NCBI RefSeq assembly: GCF_019175285.1 | Contig: NC_056523.1 | Span: 199,079,196 to 199,143,195, forward strand | Length of the DNA stretch: 64,000 nucleotides | Direction: 5' to 3' | DNA from: Sceloporus undulatus | Lineage: Eukaryota > Chordata > Lepidosauria > Squamata > Phrynosomatidae | In this document: positions 1 to 12,094 of the stretch, piece after piece | How the letters are laid out: the number at the start of each line of letters is the position of its first letter | Position numbering within the stretch: position 1 is the first letter of the stretch | Position numbers and translations under genes: made by a program | Notes under the pieces: generated by a model | What the model saw: only the letters and a program-made list of their open reading frames with translations | Database searches by the model: none | What the model was told of the DNA's origin: nothing

Positions 1-10
1 CGTTTTGCTA

Positions 11-150
11 GAGCCAGCATGGGGTTAGTGCTTTTGAGTGTAGGACAGACCCTAGAGGATTGGGGGTTCAGTTTCCCCACTCAGCCATGGAAACCCCTGA
101 GTGACCTTGGGCAAATCAGACCATTCATCCCCAGAAACCCCTTTAGCTGT
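11..150 (+). repeat. ACA-type tRNA-derived SINE, 5' part
   Basis: It starts gagccagcatgg and contains cactcagccatgg and gtgaccttgggcaa, hallmarks shared with the better copies at 640 and 12541. It is degraded and has lost its 3' half. Confidence 0.6.
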
Positions 151-400
151 TTTAGAATCGTAGATGGAACATCTTGCTTACCAGAGAGGTTGTAGAAATT
201 CTCATTTTGTTTGGCCTGTGTAGCAGGTTCTGTAACTTTTACTGCTTGAGCCCCGGGAGTCCCCCAAGTTCACTTTTAAAAGGTTTTCTTCACAATTCGT
301 GACACTGGGATTTATTTTTAATTGTGGGCCAGATTTGAACAGAAGTGCTGGCTGCATAGATATGTTCCTTATTGCCTATATCTATGTTGCTATATAACCT

Positions 401-451
401 GATCTCCAGAGTCGTAGCCCCAAAACTCAAACCCCTATACCACCCTGGCTC
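401..451 (-). repeat. ACA-type SINE head fragment
   Basis: On the + strand it reads gatctccagagtcgtag and then caccctggctc, the reverse complement of the tRNA-like head. Only about 50 bp remain. Confidence 0.5.
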
Positions 452-639
452 CTAAATCTTCATTTAATGTACTAAATTAATGCATGAACTTTTTTCTAAA
501 TTTTCAGCATAGAGGTTGCTATGATGGAAAAGATCTAGTCCTTTTTTAGCAATTTTCTTTTCTCCCTGCTACCAACAAATTAGGCTATGGATTTAGTGTA
601 TTTACCACCTGTAATGTATTATTTCGTATGTTATTCAAA

Positions 640-857
640 GAGCCAGTGTGGCGTAGTGATTTAAGCATTGGACTGTGACTCTGGAGACCAGAGTTTGTGA
701 TTCCCTGCTTGGCCATGGAAAACCCACTGGAGTGACCTTGGGCAAGTCCCATGCCCTTCAGCTCAGGTGAAGCAGTGGTTAAAGCTCTGAACAAATCTTG
801 CCAAGAAAACCCCATGATGGGCTCACCATAAGTCAGAATGGCTTTAAGGCACACAGG
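640..857 (+). repeat. ACA-type tRNA-derived SINE, near full length
   Basis: The head gagccagtgtggcgtag carries a degenerate tRNA A box, followed by tggagaccag where the B box lies, then gtgaccttgggcaag, aatcttgccaagaaaac and a 3' end aaggcacacagg. This family (from memory, ACA-SINE of iguanian lizards) uses RNA polymerase III promoter boxes and is moved by a partner LINE. The copy is old. Confidence 0.8.
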
Positions 858-1827
858 AAAAAATATATTACTCTCTCTTACCTCCACTCATGCGTACTTT
901 TATGGAGACCAACCAAAGATGAATGTGTGTTCATCTATATCTTGTGTCTCTTCTTGTGTTTCTTAAACTGGGGCTTAATGTTGTGCTATTGGAAGGACGG
1001 ATGAAGGTAAATAGGTAAAGGATAAAAAGGGGAAGGTTTTGCATGTGAGGCCTGCACTTCATGCAACTGCAGGCTTCCTGCTTTTGCATGGATAATACAA
1101 GGTTGTTTTTTTTGCTCAGGGCTAGCCTTTGGTTTTCCACTGTGCTGTATTATGGGGTCACTCTGCTGACCGAGAGGCGAGTTTCTATGACATGCACCAT
1201 TCAAAACATATTTTTTCCCCTTCTAGTTTTCCACGACATTACATGTTCAGCTGAATTTTTATGCCCGCTTCATTTTGTAAAAAACCACTACTCTGCTCCA
1301 CCACCACACCGCACAAACACTCACATAACTTTGAAACAAATCTTTTTTAGAAAGAAATATTTCATTCTTGAAATATTTAAAACGTTAACCACACACTGCT
1401 TGCAGATACGAGTTTATATACTTAAAACAAAGCAGGGGTGTGTACTGGAGTGGGTTGGGTTGTACAGAAAGATACATACATGCTTGTTGTGGTTTAAACT
1501 GTGTTTGGCACAAATCAATTTATTCATATCAGTAGGTTCAACTGTATTCTTGGTAAAATAGGGTTCTTCATTGAAAAGACCAGTAGTAAAGTGGCATCAG
1601 TCAAAAAACTATTTTTTTTAAAAAGCACTATTAATGTTTTAGTAGCCTCAGGTTGATGGGCTCCATTTAGCCTTTTTGTGGCTGGCATCTACACTGGAGC
1701 ATTATGCAGTTTGGCACTGCTTTCACTGCCATGGGTCCATCTATGGAATCCAGAGATTTGCAGTTTGTTGTTGCATCAGAGCACACTGACAGAGAAGGCT
1801 AAACATCTCACCACATATTTTGCCATG

Positions 1828-2235
1828 TATTATTATTTATTATTAACCTTTATTTATGAAGCGCTGTATTTACACACGCGCTGTACATACAATCTTTTAA
1901 TTTAGGGTTCCTGCCCTCGGGCTCTTACAATTCTAAAAAGACATGACACAGAAGGAGAAGAGGTGGTGGGGGAAAGGGGATGTGGGTCCAGCAGTTTCCT
2001 CTCTACCTCCAAGCCTGGACCAGGCAGGATGGAGGGGGAGGGGGCTTGGCTTCATAATGGATGGTTAATCTTCTTCCAGGGAAAATACATACTCTCAGTG
2101 GATATACATACAGTACATAGCATAGGAAATGGTTCTAAAACAGGCACCAAAAAAACATAAATAGTAAGCGACAATTATGCAATGCCCTGGGAAGGCTTCT
2201 CTGACAGGATGGTTTTTCAACTCCGTTTTGAAGCT
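1828..2235 (-). repeat. Retroelement 3' region, antisense
   Basis: The + strand reads ttattaacctttatttatg then agcgctgtatttacac, the complement of ends seen sense at 40260-40360 and 50905-50990. It is followed by a ctcttacaattctaaaaag box also present at 26430. Probably an L2-like LINE or a SINE riding on its tail; not named with certainty. Confidence 0.5.
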
Positions 2236-2803
2236 GACCCTTAAATTTACACAGGATACATTTTTACATAGCTTACATAGCTTTAAATGGAATTTTTTCT
2301 GCATTGTGTAAAAGATAGTTTGGATCATAGCTACTGTGGGTGAGAAAGTTGTTTTCTTGTCAGCCTTTCTGATCTGTTGTGAGTGTCTGTTCTGCTGCAC
2401 CTCTAATGTTATTGCCTTATTTGACAAGAAATGTGTAAGAATCCAGCTGTTCGGAGTTAGAGTTGTGCAGCCATTTTTTTTTTAAAAGTTTGATGTTTAT
2501 TTTGCTACACAGATACCTAACATAGTTGATATATTTTGTAATTAGGTTCCTAAGTTAATGATCTAGATCTTGACCATCAGGAAAAAAAATTAAAAACCCC
2601 CAACTATGTAACACCTTAATTAGGGCAGCCAGAGGGGCACAAAAATCAATGTGACCTTTCAACATCTCTAGACCTCTTTATCAGTCTGTGAGCTGCAGAA
2701 ATGAAATCCCCACACACCCACTTGCATGGGTGTGTGTGATGTACAACTCTATTTTTTTGTCAAACGTTTGTCAGAACTGACAGTAAATGAGGCTTTTGAA
2801 ATA

Positions 2804-3029
2804 CAGTGGGCCCTTGGTATCATAATCTGCTGGGCTTTGTTTCCAGGTCCCTTGTGGGTTATCAAAATCCATGGATTACTCAAGTCCCATTATATACAGT
2901 GGGGCAGTTAAAATGGTGTCCCTTATATAAATGACAAAATCAGGTTTGCTTTTGGGAATTTGTTTTTAAGTATTTTCGCCATGTGATGGTTGGATCTGGA
3001 TGCAAAATCTGTGGTATGGAGGCCCATTG
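2804..3029. mobile_element. Tigger/pogo-like short DNA element
   Basis: The left end cagtgggcccttggtatc and the right end tatggaggcccattg are imperfect inverted copies, flanked by TA on both sides (2802-2803, 3030-3031). The inside shares aatcaggtttgcttttggg with the copy at 8919. It encodes no transposase, so it is a non-autonomous MITE. Confidence 0.75.
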
Positions 3030-3857
3030 TAAGAATGTTTTTGTTTTTAAAACTTATCCCATGTTGGCTTTCAGTGTTGCATTTAATGATGCATGCATGC
3101 TATTTGCTGCGTGTAGGGGAAAACTTTGTAGGTGTTTTTAAATACACTTTTCCTTCCCCTTTCCCCATACCTGCAGAACTTGTGATGATAACATGGCTTT
3201 TCACTGTGTTGTTTTTAACAGGAATGTCCATGGTTTTGATAAAAATCTTGTAAAACTACTACAGATTGCAGGCCTTGAAGGAAACAGAGTGGGAGATGGA
3301 CACTATTGGAGCTCTATGCAATAGGTGTGCTTCAATCCATCAGATTGGTAGCCTTGTTTTGGATGATAGTGATGTGTATGAAGTAGCTATGGGAAGCTGA
3401 GAAAAGAATTGTTAAATGATATGGCTGGTTAATTGGCTTGAAGTGTTTTTTTGGCTAAGAAAAACAAATTCTTTCAAATGTAATCTTTCAATCTGGGAAT
3501 AGAAGAGCTATACCTCTGTTTTAACTATCTGATCACTTCAGTGGGGGAAAGAGAGAAAGGAAAGCTTTCTCTGTTGTTTGCTACTTTGTAGTTTATGGGA
3601 ATTCCTGTACAAACTAAGCTCTCATCTGCTGTGACAGGATTGTAGTGTAGAGATGGGGAAATGTTGCTTTCTCCATATGTTTGCACTGCACTTTCACAGT
3701 CCTTACTACTGGCCTGTGGAAGGTGGGTATCATATCAAAACATTTGGAGGACCACAGGTCCCCTACTGTGGTTGAACATATTAGACCACCTTTTTAAAAA
3801 TATCTTTTAAAATTACAACGGTGATATTAATAAAGTGAAATCCTAATTAGTGGTAGA

Positions 3858-5985
3858 ATGGAACGAATCCGTGCAGCTCAGAATTCGTTCTATGCTGCAC
3901 GTGTTGCGTCCGCGGCAGTCGCGTCCGGCAGGTCTGTTCGGGAATGAGGCTCGTAGCCTCAACTACCGCCCTCCTCCTGCCTCCGCAACCAGATCCTTTA
4001 ACCTTTTCTAAGGCTTGCTGTGACCCAATTTAACAACTTATTCGTGGATAAAATTCTCGATTTAAGTGACGGTCTTGAGGCCAGCCTTAGCGCAGATCCT
4101 AGAGTAGAGGTATCCAGGGCATCCGTGAATTCGTTAGTCGGATTCAGTTGAGTCGTCTTGGTTAACGAGGATTGTGGACAAGATCCTTGGACAGTGTTAG
4201 GCAAAGACAAACCTGACCTTCGATCCCTTGTCCCTCATGGCTAGCGGCACAGGGGGGCCCAGCTGTAAACTTTGCTGTTTACGCGGAATTATTAACACTC
4301 ACTGAGGGATGGGCAATTTACAACAAATTGAAATTGGCCGTAGTTAAACCTCTATAAATAAAGCCCTCTCGACCCCTGTTGCACCACCACTTCGGCCTAT
4401 TTCGCTATTGCCATTTCTGGGGAAGGTGATCGAGCGGGCTGGTTGCAATTCTCCATCTTCAAAAAATTCGATCTGGCTTGAAACGGACTATCTAGAACCA
4501 TTTCAAACAGGCTTTCGGGCGTCGGTTTACGGGGTTGAGGGACTGCTATGTCGCTGGTCCGCTTGCTCTCCGTCTGGGCTGGACAGGGGAAAAGCGTGCT
4601 CCCTGTAGTGCTCATGGACATATCAGCGTGCTTTCTATACCATAGACCATGGTATCCTTTGCGTACGCCTGGCTGGATGTGGGGACCGGGTGCGGCATGC
4701 GCTCCGTGTTCCGTTCCTACCTATCCGGGGGAGGTCCCGTAGGTTGCAGCTGGGACGTGCCGCTCCGATGATGTGGCGGGCCCTACATCTGGGGTCCCTC
4801 AAGGAGCCATTCGTCTCCCTCTGTTTAACATTTACATAAACCGCCGGGAGAGATCATCCGGAGGACATGGGGCGCGGGTGTTTATCAGTACGCTGATGAC
4901 CACCCAAATAGTCTTTCTCTATGTCTCCGACTGATGCAGTGACCGGGATTGGCGTCTCTCCCCTCTGGCCTGTTGGAGAGCCGGTATGGGCTGGATGAGG
5001 GACAACAGGACTCAGCCTGAATCCAGAGGGGGAGAAGACGGCGTACTTCTTGATAGGTTCCCACGGGTCCGGGTGTTGGCGGTGGTTTCCACCAGTTCCT
5101 GACCGGAATCACGCTTTCGTTGCAGGACTCTGTACGCAGCCTGGGGGTGCTCCTGGACTCGTCGCTCACCTTACATCTCAGGTGGAGCGACGGTCAGGCG
5201 CACCTGTTATCAGCTCTGGCTGATACGCCAGCTGCGTCCTACCTCGACCGGGGAGAAGACCTTGAAACGGTTTGTACACGCCCTGGTAACCTCTCGTTTG
5301 GATTTCTGCAACACGCTCTACATGGGGCCACCCTTGTCCCATACCCGGAAGCTGCACCTTGTGCAGAATATGGCAGCCGTCTGTGTTACTGGCACTGCCA
5401 GGGCCCGTCATAAACACCATGTCCCTTGAAAGGACTTACTTGGTGCTCTATGTCGCTTCGGGCGCAATACAATGGTGTTGGTTAGTCCTTAAGCCTCTAT
5501 GGCTTTGGGCCCAGGCTGATCTGGAAGACCGCCTCTTCTCCGTACAATCGCCCCGCACTCTCAGATCATCAGGGGCTATTGTTATCCCGTTCCAGTAGGC
5601 GAATTAGTGTTTACCACCAGGATGGGCTTTCTCCATTCGCGCCCCAACCTCTGGGAACGCGCTTTTTGCCTCTCGAGCTCCGCTCAGCCCTCCTAGCCCA
5701 CTCCTTTAGGAAGGGGCTAAATGACCCACTTCTGTGAACAGCTTACCCTGCCAGGTTACTCCCCCCCCCTTGTCAGCACTGTCCTTGCCGGTCTTATGGA
5801 CTTTTATTATTTTTATTAATCTGTTTTTAATATTTTTGTATGGACCTGTTTGCTATATTGTTGGATTTGTTGTTCACCGCCCTGGTTTTTTAGAGCGGGT
5901 CTGTGTTGGTTATGTGTTATTATTATTTCATGTTTATTTATATTATTATTTATTATTATTATTATTATTTCTTATATTCCCTAAT
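3858..5985 (+). mobile_element. L2-clade LINE, 5'-truncated, 3' half of reverse-transcriptase ORF
   Basis: Split over several frames, the translation follows the L2 reverse transcriptase: a VVKPL box near 4330, GVPQGA near 4791, LFNIYI near 4824, YADD at 4889-4900, LNPEGEK-like residues near 5020, a SVRSLGVLLDSSLTL block at 5126-5170 and an APSL-type C-terminal block near 5680. A 3' tail with TTATT/ATT repeats ends it at about 5985. Reading the whole needs many frame changes and crosses several stops, so it is dead. The segment is far richer in G+C and CpG than its flanks. Known of the clade: L2 encodes an endonuclease and reverse transcriptase; only the latter half is here. Its 5' limit is set by the composition change and is approximate. 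Confidence 0.85.
5925..5980. repeat. ATT microsatellite at LINE tail
   Basis: Runs of tta/att repeats close the L2 copy; they were probably seeded by its 3' tail. Confidence 0.8.
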
Positions 5986-6394
5986 TGAAAAATAGATTTT
6001 CAGACAGGTGGGAAACCCTGTGGGAAGAACAATAGATAAGTGAGAATTTAATGCAATATTTCCCCAGTATTCAAATGTCCTGAAGTGTTACATAGGGATT
6101 ATTTTGTATATAATAACATGTGGGGTTTTCAAACAAAAAACTGATTTCTGGGCAGAAAATGTAATTCCTGCGAAAATAACAGTGTTTCCTGCACAGATAA
6201 TAGGGTTTTTTTGAGGGTGCATTTTCTCTGCAGAATAATTCCTCTGTGTTACCTGTACTTTGGAACCCTTGAATTCAGGGAGAATACCATAGAGGAATAT
6301 TCTTTTTCTCCCACAGCAGAGAGCAAACCTACTGTAATTATTCATATTTACATGTGAGGATGAACTAGTCAGGGATTCACCCACTTATATCAGG

Positions 6395-6600
6395 GTTGTT
6401 GTTGTTGTGTTCTTTCAAGTCATATCTGACTTATGGAGAGCCCCAAGGCGAACCTATCATGGGGGTTTCTTGGTAAGATTTGTTCAGAGGAGGTTTCCCA
6501 TTCCCTTCCTCTAAGGCTGAGAGTGTGTGATTTGCCCAGTGTCACCCAGTGGATTTCATGGCCAAGCTTGGAATCAAACCCTGGTCTCTAGAGTCAGCAT
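6395..6600 (-). repeat. ACA-type SINE
   Basis: The + strand starts with ttgttgttgttgtg (complement of the ACA tail), then cttatggagagccccaagg, aagatttgttcagagg, cccagtgtcacccagtgg and accctggtctctagag. The very 5' head is missing. Confidence 0.85.
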
Positions 6601-6952
6601 CAGTTTCTGTATGCTGAATTGTGCACTGTTTTTATGAAATGCAGTCTTAGTTTTCAGTGACTATTACACAACTAAACACACATCCAAATGTGCAGTCTAC
6701 TGAACAAACAAATATGCCTGTGAATCTATGTGCTCACATCATGGATAATGTACCATGTCCGCACCTTCTCTTCTACAACTTGAACTGAATGTAGATGTTC
6801 TGTGTCACACAAAAATGTCCACCTGTTTCTGTAGGAGAATCCACATGTGCACAAGACTTCAGTAGAATTTTGGCCCAAAATCATAAAATGGTTTGGATCA
6901 GTTGTACCAGAGGGAGGCCTATTTTGTTAAGTTCCACTACAATTCTTGTCTG

Positions 6953-7310
6953 TGTCTGCATTGTCCAGGATCCTCCGGGGGCAACCTGGAGTATCCTGGT
7001 CCCATACCTGCTCCAGTTTGCCCCCTGATCCACCTAGGTGTCTATTGTCGCTGGAGGTCACTAGCTTTTGAGGTCAAAACGAGGCTCTCAGTGATGGTCA
7101 TATGCTGTTAACGTCATTCTGACTCCAGAATGAGTGATTCACAGTGGTGCTGGGCTCATTGGATGGCTTGGCAGGATCCTTGCGCAGACAGCCTCCTCAG
7201 TGTGGGAATGAAGGGCTCTGGATCTTCCAGGTAGTTCCAGAGCAACAGGCAAATTATTTTAGACATTTTAAAAGATGTTATATTCTGTTTCTGGGGTTTG
7301 AGCATGCACG
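6953..7310 (+). mobile_element. Left part of an inverted-repeat DNA element with TGTCTGCATTG end
   Basis: It begins tgtctgcattgtccagg and contains gggctctggatcttccagg, both shared with the fuller copy at 13673-14106. The right end is not found; the copy stops where a GC-rich MITE begins at 7314. Confidence 0.65.
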
Positions 7311-7313
7311 GTA

Positions 7314-7738
7314 CAGCGCGCCCACGCCATACGCGGGCGTGCCATACGTGGCCTTGAGCATACGCGCTCAAGCCGCGGGCGCGCATTCGGGGTGGAAGGG
7401 GCGGCACGTCCCATTCAATTGAATGGGCGCGCGCGCCCATTGTGCCCCACGTGCTCCCGCGCTGCCGCGCATGAGCCCCATTATTTTCAATGGGGCTCAA
7501 GCATAGGCGGAATTTGTCTTACACGGCGGGATCCGGAACGGATCCCCCGCGTAAGGCAAGGACAGACTGTATTTGACTGTATTTGAATTGAATGGGCGCA
7601 CGTGCCCATTGCGCCCCGCGTGCTCCCGCTCTGCCGCGCATGAGCCCCATTGTTTTCAATGGGGCTCGAGCATAGGCGGAATTTGTCTTACGCGTGGGAG
7701 TCCGGAACAGATCCCTCGCGTAAAGCAAGGGCAGACTG
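7314..7738. mobile_element. CpG-rich Tigger-like MITE with duplicated right end
   Basis: The left end cagcgcgcccacgccatacg pairs with the complement of the right end at 7569 (taaggcaaggacagactg), and TA flanks lie at 7312 and 7570. The right ~157 bp then occur again at 7584-7738, ending aagcaagggcagactg and TA. Each unit holds an inverted gccccatt/aatggggc pair. CpG is very dense, suggesting a recent or GC-biased element. No coding capacity. Confidence 0.75.
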
Positions 7739-8103
7739 TAGTGTGGTCTCCCCCTTTTCCTACAGCCTTACACTTTACCAAACATTATCATCTTTTCCAG
7801 TGAGTCATGTCATCTCATGATATGTCCAAAGTATGTCAGCCCCCTTTTAGTATTCATTGCTTCTTCTAGTGAGAGTTCAAGTTTTATTTGCTCTAAGACC
7901 CATTCATTTGTTTTCGTAGCAGTCTATAGTATCAGTAGAAGATTCTTGCACCACATTTCAAATGTGTTGATTATCTTCATGTCAGCTTTCTTCACTGTCC
8001 AGCTTTCATAAACATGCATAGAAATCAGAAATACAGTTGCATTGATGAATGAATGAGACACCAGAAAAAAAATACAATTTATTTTTATTAAGAACCAGTC
8101 TTA

Positions 8104-8190
8104 CAGATATACCTCAGTTAATGAAGTAGATGTGTTCCTGAGCATTACTTCTTTAACAGAAACTGGTACTGGGGCAGAAATACGACAGAA
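8104..8190. mobile_element. Possible Tigger-like terminal fragment
   Basis: The sequence cagatatacctcagttaatg resembles the family's CAG-start, ATACCTC-containing ends. No matching second end was seen. Confidence 0.3.
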
Positions 8191-8445
8191 AGAACAGAGA
8201 TAGGTTCTTACACCACAAAAAAGAAGAGTGCTTGAATGTTTCATCAGACTTTTTATTCAGAGCTAAAGATACACATTTCTTAAATGAAACAACCAGGTCA
8301 GGTAAGCATAGCATGAGCAAAGAAAAACATTCAGAATATTCTAGAGACCACTTCAAGGCTTCTTCCAAAATGCATCTAGAGATTATTTTGTTTTTCTTTT
8401 GGTATTCGTCAGTTTTTTAATAATTTGAATTTTTGTAGTCAAAAT

Positions 8446-8548
8446 TCAAGATCATAAAATGCAAAGATATGCAACTGAGCACAAAAGTTAGAATCATACA
8501 AGGCCCTATTACCATGTATGAATGTGAGAGCTGGACAATTAAGGAACT
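8446..8548 (+). mobile_element. BovB/RTE LINE fragment
   Basis: The stretch aaatgcaaagatatgcaact to gagctggacaattaagg matches the BovB copy at 18416-18512 almost base for base. It encodes the KCKDxQLSTKVRI and ESWTIK blocks of the ORF after the reverse transcriptase. Confidence 0.85.
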
Positions 8549-8918
8549 ATGCCTACTATTAGGCAGAGTGAGATGACTGCTTCAGGTGGCAGCTGCTGGG
8601 CACAACCATGACCATTCCTGATGAGTTCTTTTGCTGTTCTCTGTTGGAGAACAAAGCCCTGTATGTCATGTAATCTGCCCTAGGCTTTTTAAAAAAAATC
8701 TATTCTGCTGTTTCAGCTATAGTGGAAGATCAAGGAAAATTGTAGTAAAATTCAAGTGACAAGCTAGTTAGTCTCTTTATATGGACTGCAGAGCAAGGGA
8801 CACCTCAGGCAAGAAGATCTCTCGGGCTGTCATTTGGGATCAATCTTTGTGCTGTCAAATAGGAAATGCAGATGCTGATCATAAATTGTGGTGTGGTCTT
8901 AAATTGGTACATGACATA

Positions 8919-9164
8919 CAGGACTTTGGTCCTTGGGTCCTTGGTTGATCTGCTAGGGTTTGGTTTCAGGACCCTCCACGTATACCGAAATCTGTGGATG
9001 CTCAAGTCCCATTATATACAATGGGTAAAATGCTGTTGTTTATTTAAAATGGCAAAATCAAGGTTTGCTTTTGGGAATTTTTTATTTTTATTTTTTGGAA
9101 TATTTTCAGGCAGTGGATGGTTGAATCCATAGATGTAGAACCCATGGATACGGAGGGCCAACTC
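8919..9164. mobile_element. Tigger/pogo-like MITE
   Basis: The left end caggactttggtccttggg has a TA flank; the right end reads ggatacggagggccaactc followed by TA. Inside are aagtcccattatatacaatg and aaatcaaggtttgcttttgg, shared with 2804-3029 and 45400-45541. Confidence 0.8.
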
Positions 9165-10089
9165 TATGTAGGCACACATACACAAACAAAACAGGTAGTA
9201 ATAGTGAAGCATCAGGAATTATCTTGAAATTTATTTATGACAATCAAAATGTTAATAGCCATCAAATGGAAATAACACAATGTCTTTCAACAACTGAAAC
9301 TCCTTTTTAGAATTCATGAGACAAGTATGCAGTTTGAATATTGATAACTATATGAATGGAGGAAAGGTGGGAATTTGGTCATGTTTTTACTATGAACCTA
9401 AATCTTTAAAGGCAAGGTTCGTGGTAAAAACATAGTTAAAATTTTGTATTGATAATTGTGCTTCATTCATACTGATTTGAAAAGGAACACATTTGTATTT
9501 TATGCTATGAGTTTGTATTTTATATTATATAAGAAAAATAACATACAAGTTGTCTGATGACACTTTAAAGATTAGCAAATGCATTATGGGAATAGGCTTG
9601 AGTCCACTTCATCCAACTTTTCAATGAAATGGATCACAGGTCACAAAGTTTATAAGCTTATACTACAAGAAATTTGTTATTACAACTTGCTTGGGTTTTT
9701 GCTTCTTCAGTTACCTTTAGAAACTGTCAAAATAAATAGGGCATCAATTAAAAGAATACAGTACAGATATTGTACCTGTTTGCTACTGTTGCATTGCAAA
9801 TATTTGAAGCATTTGAGTGTGACCAGTATAATAAATCTCCCTGAGATTCTTTCTTTTTTTAAAAAAAGTATGTTTTAAATATGCATGCAAAATTAAGAAT
9901 TGTATAGTGTTAAACTAATACAATGCAGTATAAACAATTTGAAAATCATAGATATATTTATTTTACTATCTGTATTTTCCATAACAACTAAAAAAAACCC
10001 CTTCAACTGCAATTATTATATATCTTGCAGGCATAATTGTACAATAATCTCAACCCAGCTAAATCAAAGAATTTCACTATTTCAATACT

Positions 10090-10500
10090 TAGAATCATAG
10101 AATTGGAAGAGACCACAAGGGCCATCCAGTCCATCCCCCTGCCATCCCCCAACAGATGGCCATCCATCCTCTGTTTAAACACCCCCAAAGAAGGAGATTC
10201 CAAGGGAGTGTGTTTCACTGTAACAGCTCTTACTGTCAGGATGTTTTTCTTAATGTTTAGGTGGAATCTCTTTTCCTGTAGCTTGTATCTGTTGCTCTGG
10301 GTCCTACTCTCTGGAACAGCAGAAAACTGTCCTCAATATGACACCCCTTCAAACAGGACTATCATATCACCGCTTAACCATCCCTTCCAGGCTAAACATA
10401 TCCAGCTCCCTAGGTCTCCCCTCATAAGGCATGGTCTCCAGACCCTTTACCAAGTTAGTCGCCCTCCTATGGACATGTTTCAGTTCCTGATATCACTAGT
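10090..10500 (-). mobile_element. CR1 LINE 3' end, antisense
   Basis: The + strand begins tagaatcatagaattggaag, the complement of the CR1 3' terminus, and continues with the inverted CR1 3' coding end and UTR (ccctcctatggacatgtttc near 10460). It covers only the last ~410 bp, a typical 5' truncation. The open frame over it is chance. Confidence 0.85.
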
Positions 10501-10643
10501 CATATCCTCCCTGTTTAATTAGATGCAACAGTTTCAAACTACTGATTATTCCTCAGCATTTATTATCTTTGGTTCTAATTAGTTACACTTATTTTCATTT
10601 CTGCTATTGTGCTTCCAAACACTTTGCTGTTGTCCATACAGTA

Positions 10644-11080
10644 CAGCCTTTGCATCTCTGGGACTGATAACTGCAGTTTCACTTAACCACGTCCAGAAAA
10701 AAACAGTCTCTCTAGGCATCTGGAGGTACTCCAGCATGACTTTATGGTCAGTGAGAGTTGACCATGATGTCATGCTGGAGGATCGGTAACTGTAGTTTCA
10801 CTTACCTCCATCTGGAGGGGGGGAAAGGTCTCTAGGCATCTGGAGGTACTCAAGCATTACTCTATGGTCAGCTTCTGGTATGTATGTATCCACCAGAAGT
10901 TGATCATAGGGTCATGCTAGAGAATCACCAGATGCCTAGAGGGACCGCCTTTCTAGGCATCTGGAGGCCCTCCAGCCCAAGTCTGAGGTCAACTTTTGCC
11001 AGAAATAGAACATTCACTGTTAACTGAGGTTTCACTTATCCACAATAACCATGGGAACAGATCCCACACAGATCGTACTG
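10644..11080. mobile_element. Tigger-like MITE with internal repeated motif
   Basis: The left end cagcctttgcatctctggg and right end ggaacagatcccacacag...gtactg are weak inverted repeats, with TA before the left end. The motif tctaggcatctggagg occurs directly near 10714, 10831 and 10951, and inverted at 10929. Confidence 0.5.
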
Positions 11081-11085
11081 TGGTG

Positions 11086-11145
11086 CAGTGGTTCCCAAAC
11101 CTTCCAGATGTTTTTGGACTTCAACTCCTAGAAGCTCCAGCTGTC
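11086..11145. mobile_element. hAT-type MITE terminal fragment
   Basis: It begins cagtggttcccaaacc and continues ggacttcaactcctagaag, as in the intact copy at 51486-51601. Only one end remains. Confidence 0.6.
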
Positions 11146-11159
11146 CCTAAAAATGCAGG

Positions 11160-11450
11160 CTCATAATTTGTGTATACCTCTGGAATCAGCTCTGAGCCTG
11201 AATACCCAGATTTCAGGAGTGGCCAGGAGTACATTTGCATAATTATAGCTGGCTTTTGTTTTGGTGGTGTCTGATCTGGGTGTGTGGTCTACTTATTATT
11301 TTTTAATTATTATTGGATTGATGTGCTTTAAAAATACTTTGCATTCTGTGTTTTTATTTGTACTTGATTTTTTCATCATATTGTGGGCCTCTTTGGGTTC
11401 CAGTTCTGGGGAAAAGGCAGGTTATAACTCAAATAAATAAATGATTAAAT
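11160..11450 (+). mobile_element. L2-like LINE 3' fragment
   Basis: The segment gagcctgaatacccagattt is shared with 48455-48475. The end gggaaaaggcaggttataac then aaataaataaatgatt is the usual 3' tail of reptilian L2-like copies. Confidence 0.5.
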
Positions 11451-11705
11451 AGTTTCCTAAATTGTTCATGAGGTATGTGCTAGTATTGACATTTGAAGCC
11501 TTGTTTCTCTACCCTTGTTTCTCTACTGGAAATTAAAATTCAGAGCAGGTAGATTACTGCAGGAGAAATGTGTAAAAATGTAAAGTGCAGTACTGAGTTG
11601 TAGAGGTAATCCAGGTTCAGAGCTATATACATAAAAATACATGACAACCACTGACATTGTTTCCTTGTACATGAGAAACAATCTTTCACTGAATTTATAA
11701 TTCAG

Positions 11706-11770
11706 AGACATAGCTGTGTTAGCTTGGAATATCAGTATGCAAAGGGATCTTGTAGCACTTTTGGCAAGGG
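11706..11770. mobile_element. Fragment of palindromic MITE (kin of 23043-23281)
   Basis: It carries agctgtgttagcttgg, atcagtatgcaaa and gatcttgtagcac, in the same order as in the fuller copy. The second arm is missing. Confidence 0.55.
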
Positions 11771-12094
11771 CTGAAGGGCTTCATGCTTTCCTCCCCTGTC
11801 ATGAACATCTGTTTTGTTGTCTTTTGCAGTACATATGCTGCAAGTCTGTTGCAGTGCGATTCTCATATATTGAGGACTTTGTTCAGAGGATCTTTCCAAT
11901 TTGTTGAGAGTTTGGGAACTCTGGTACACAGTGTTCTGTGCTGTGCCACACTCTTCTATTTCACTATCATTACTTTTGCTCACATGCCATGCTGTAGAAG
12001 ATATCTTCTATGACCTCAGAGCAAGCAGACAGTGGCAGTTCCAGCGGCAGTGGCATGGGGTGGCTCAGTGGGACACATTTTAAACAGACAATGA

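Noticed and set aside
1061-1561. 166-codon frame on the + strand
   Set aside because: The composition is that of AT-rich intron translation, with no recognisable domain and no splice or promoter context.
10037-10522. 161-codon frame on the + strand
   Set aside because: It lies on the antisense of a CR1 3' end; the family explains the sequence.
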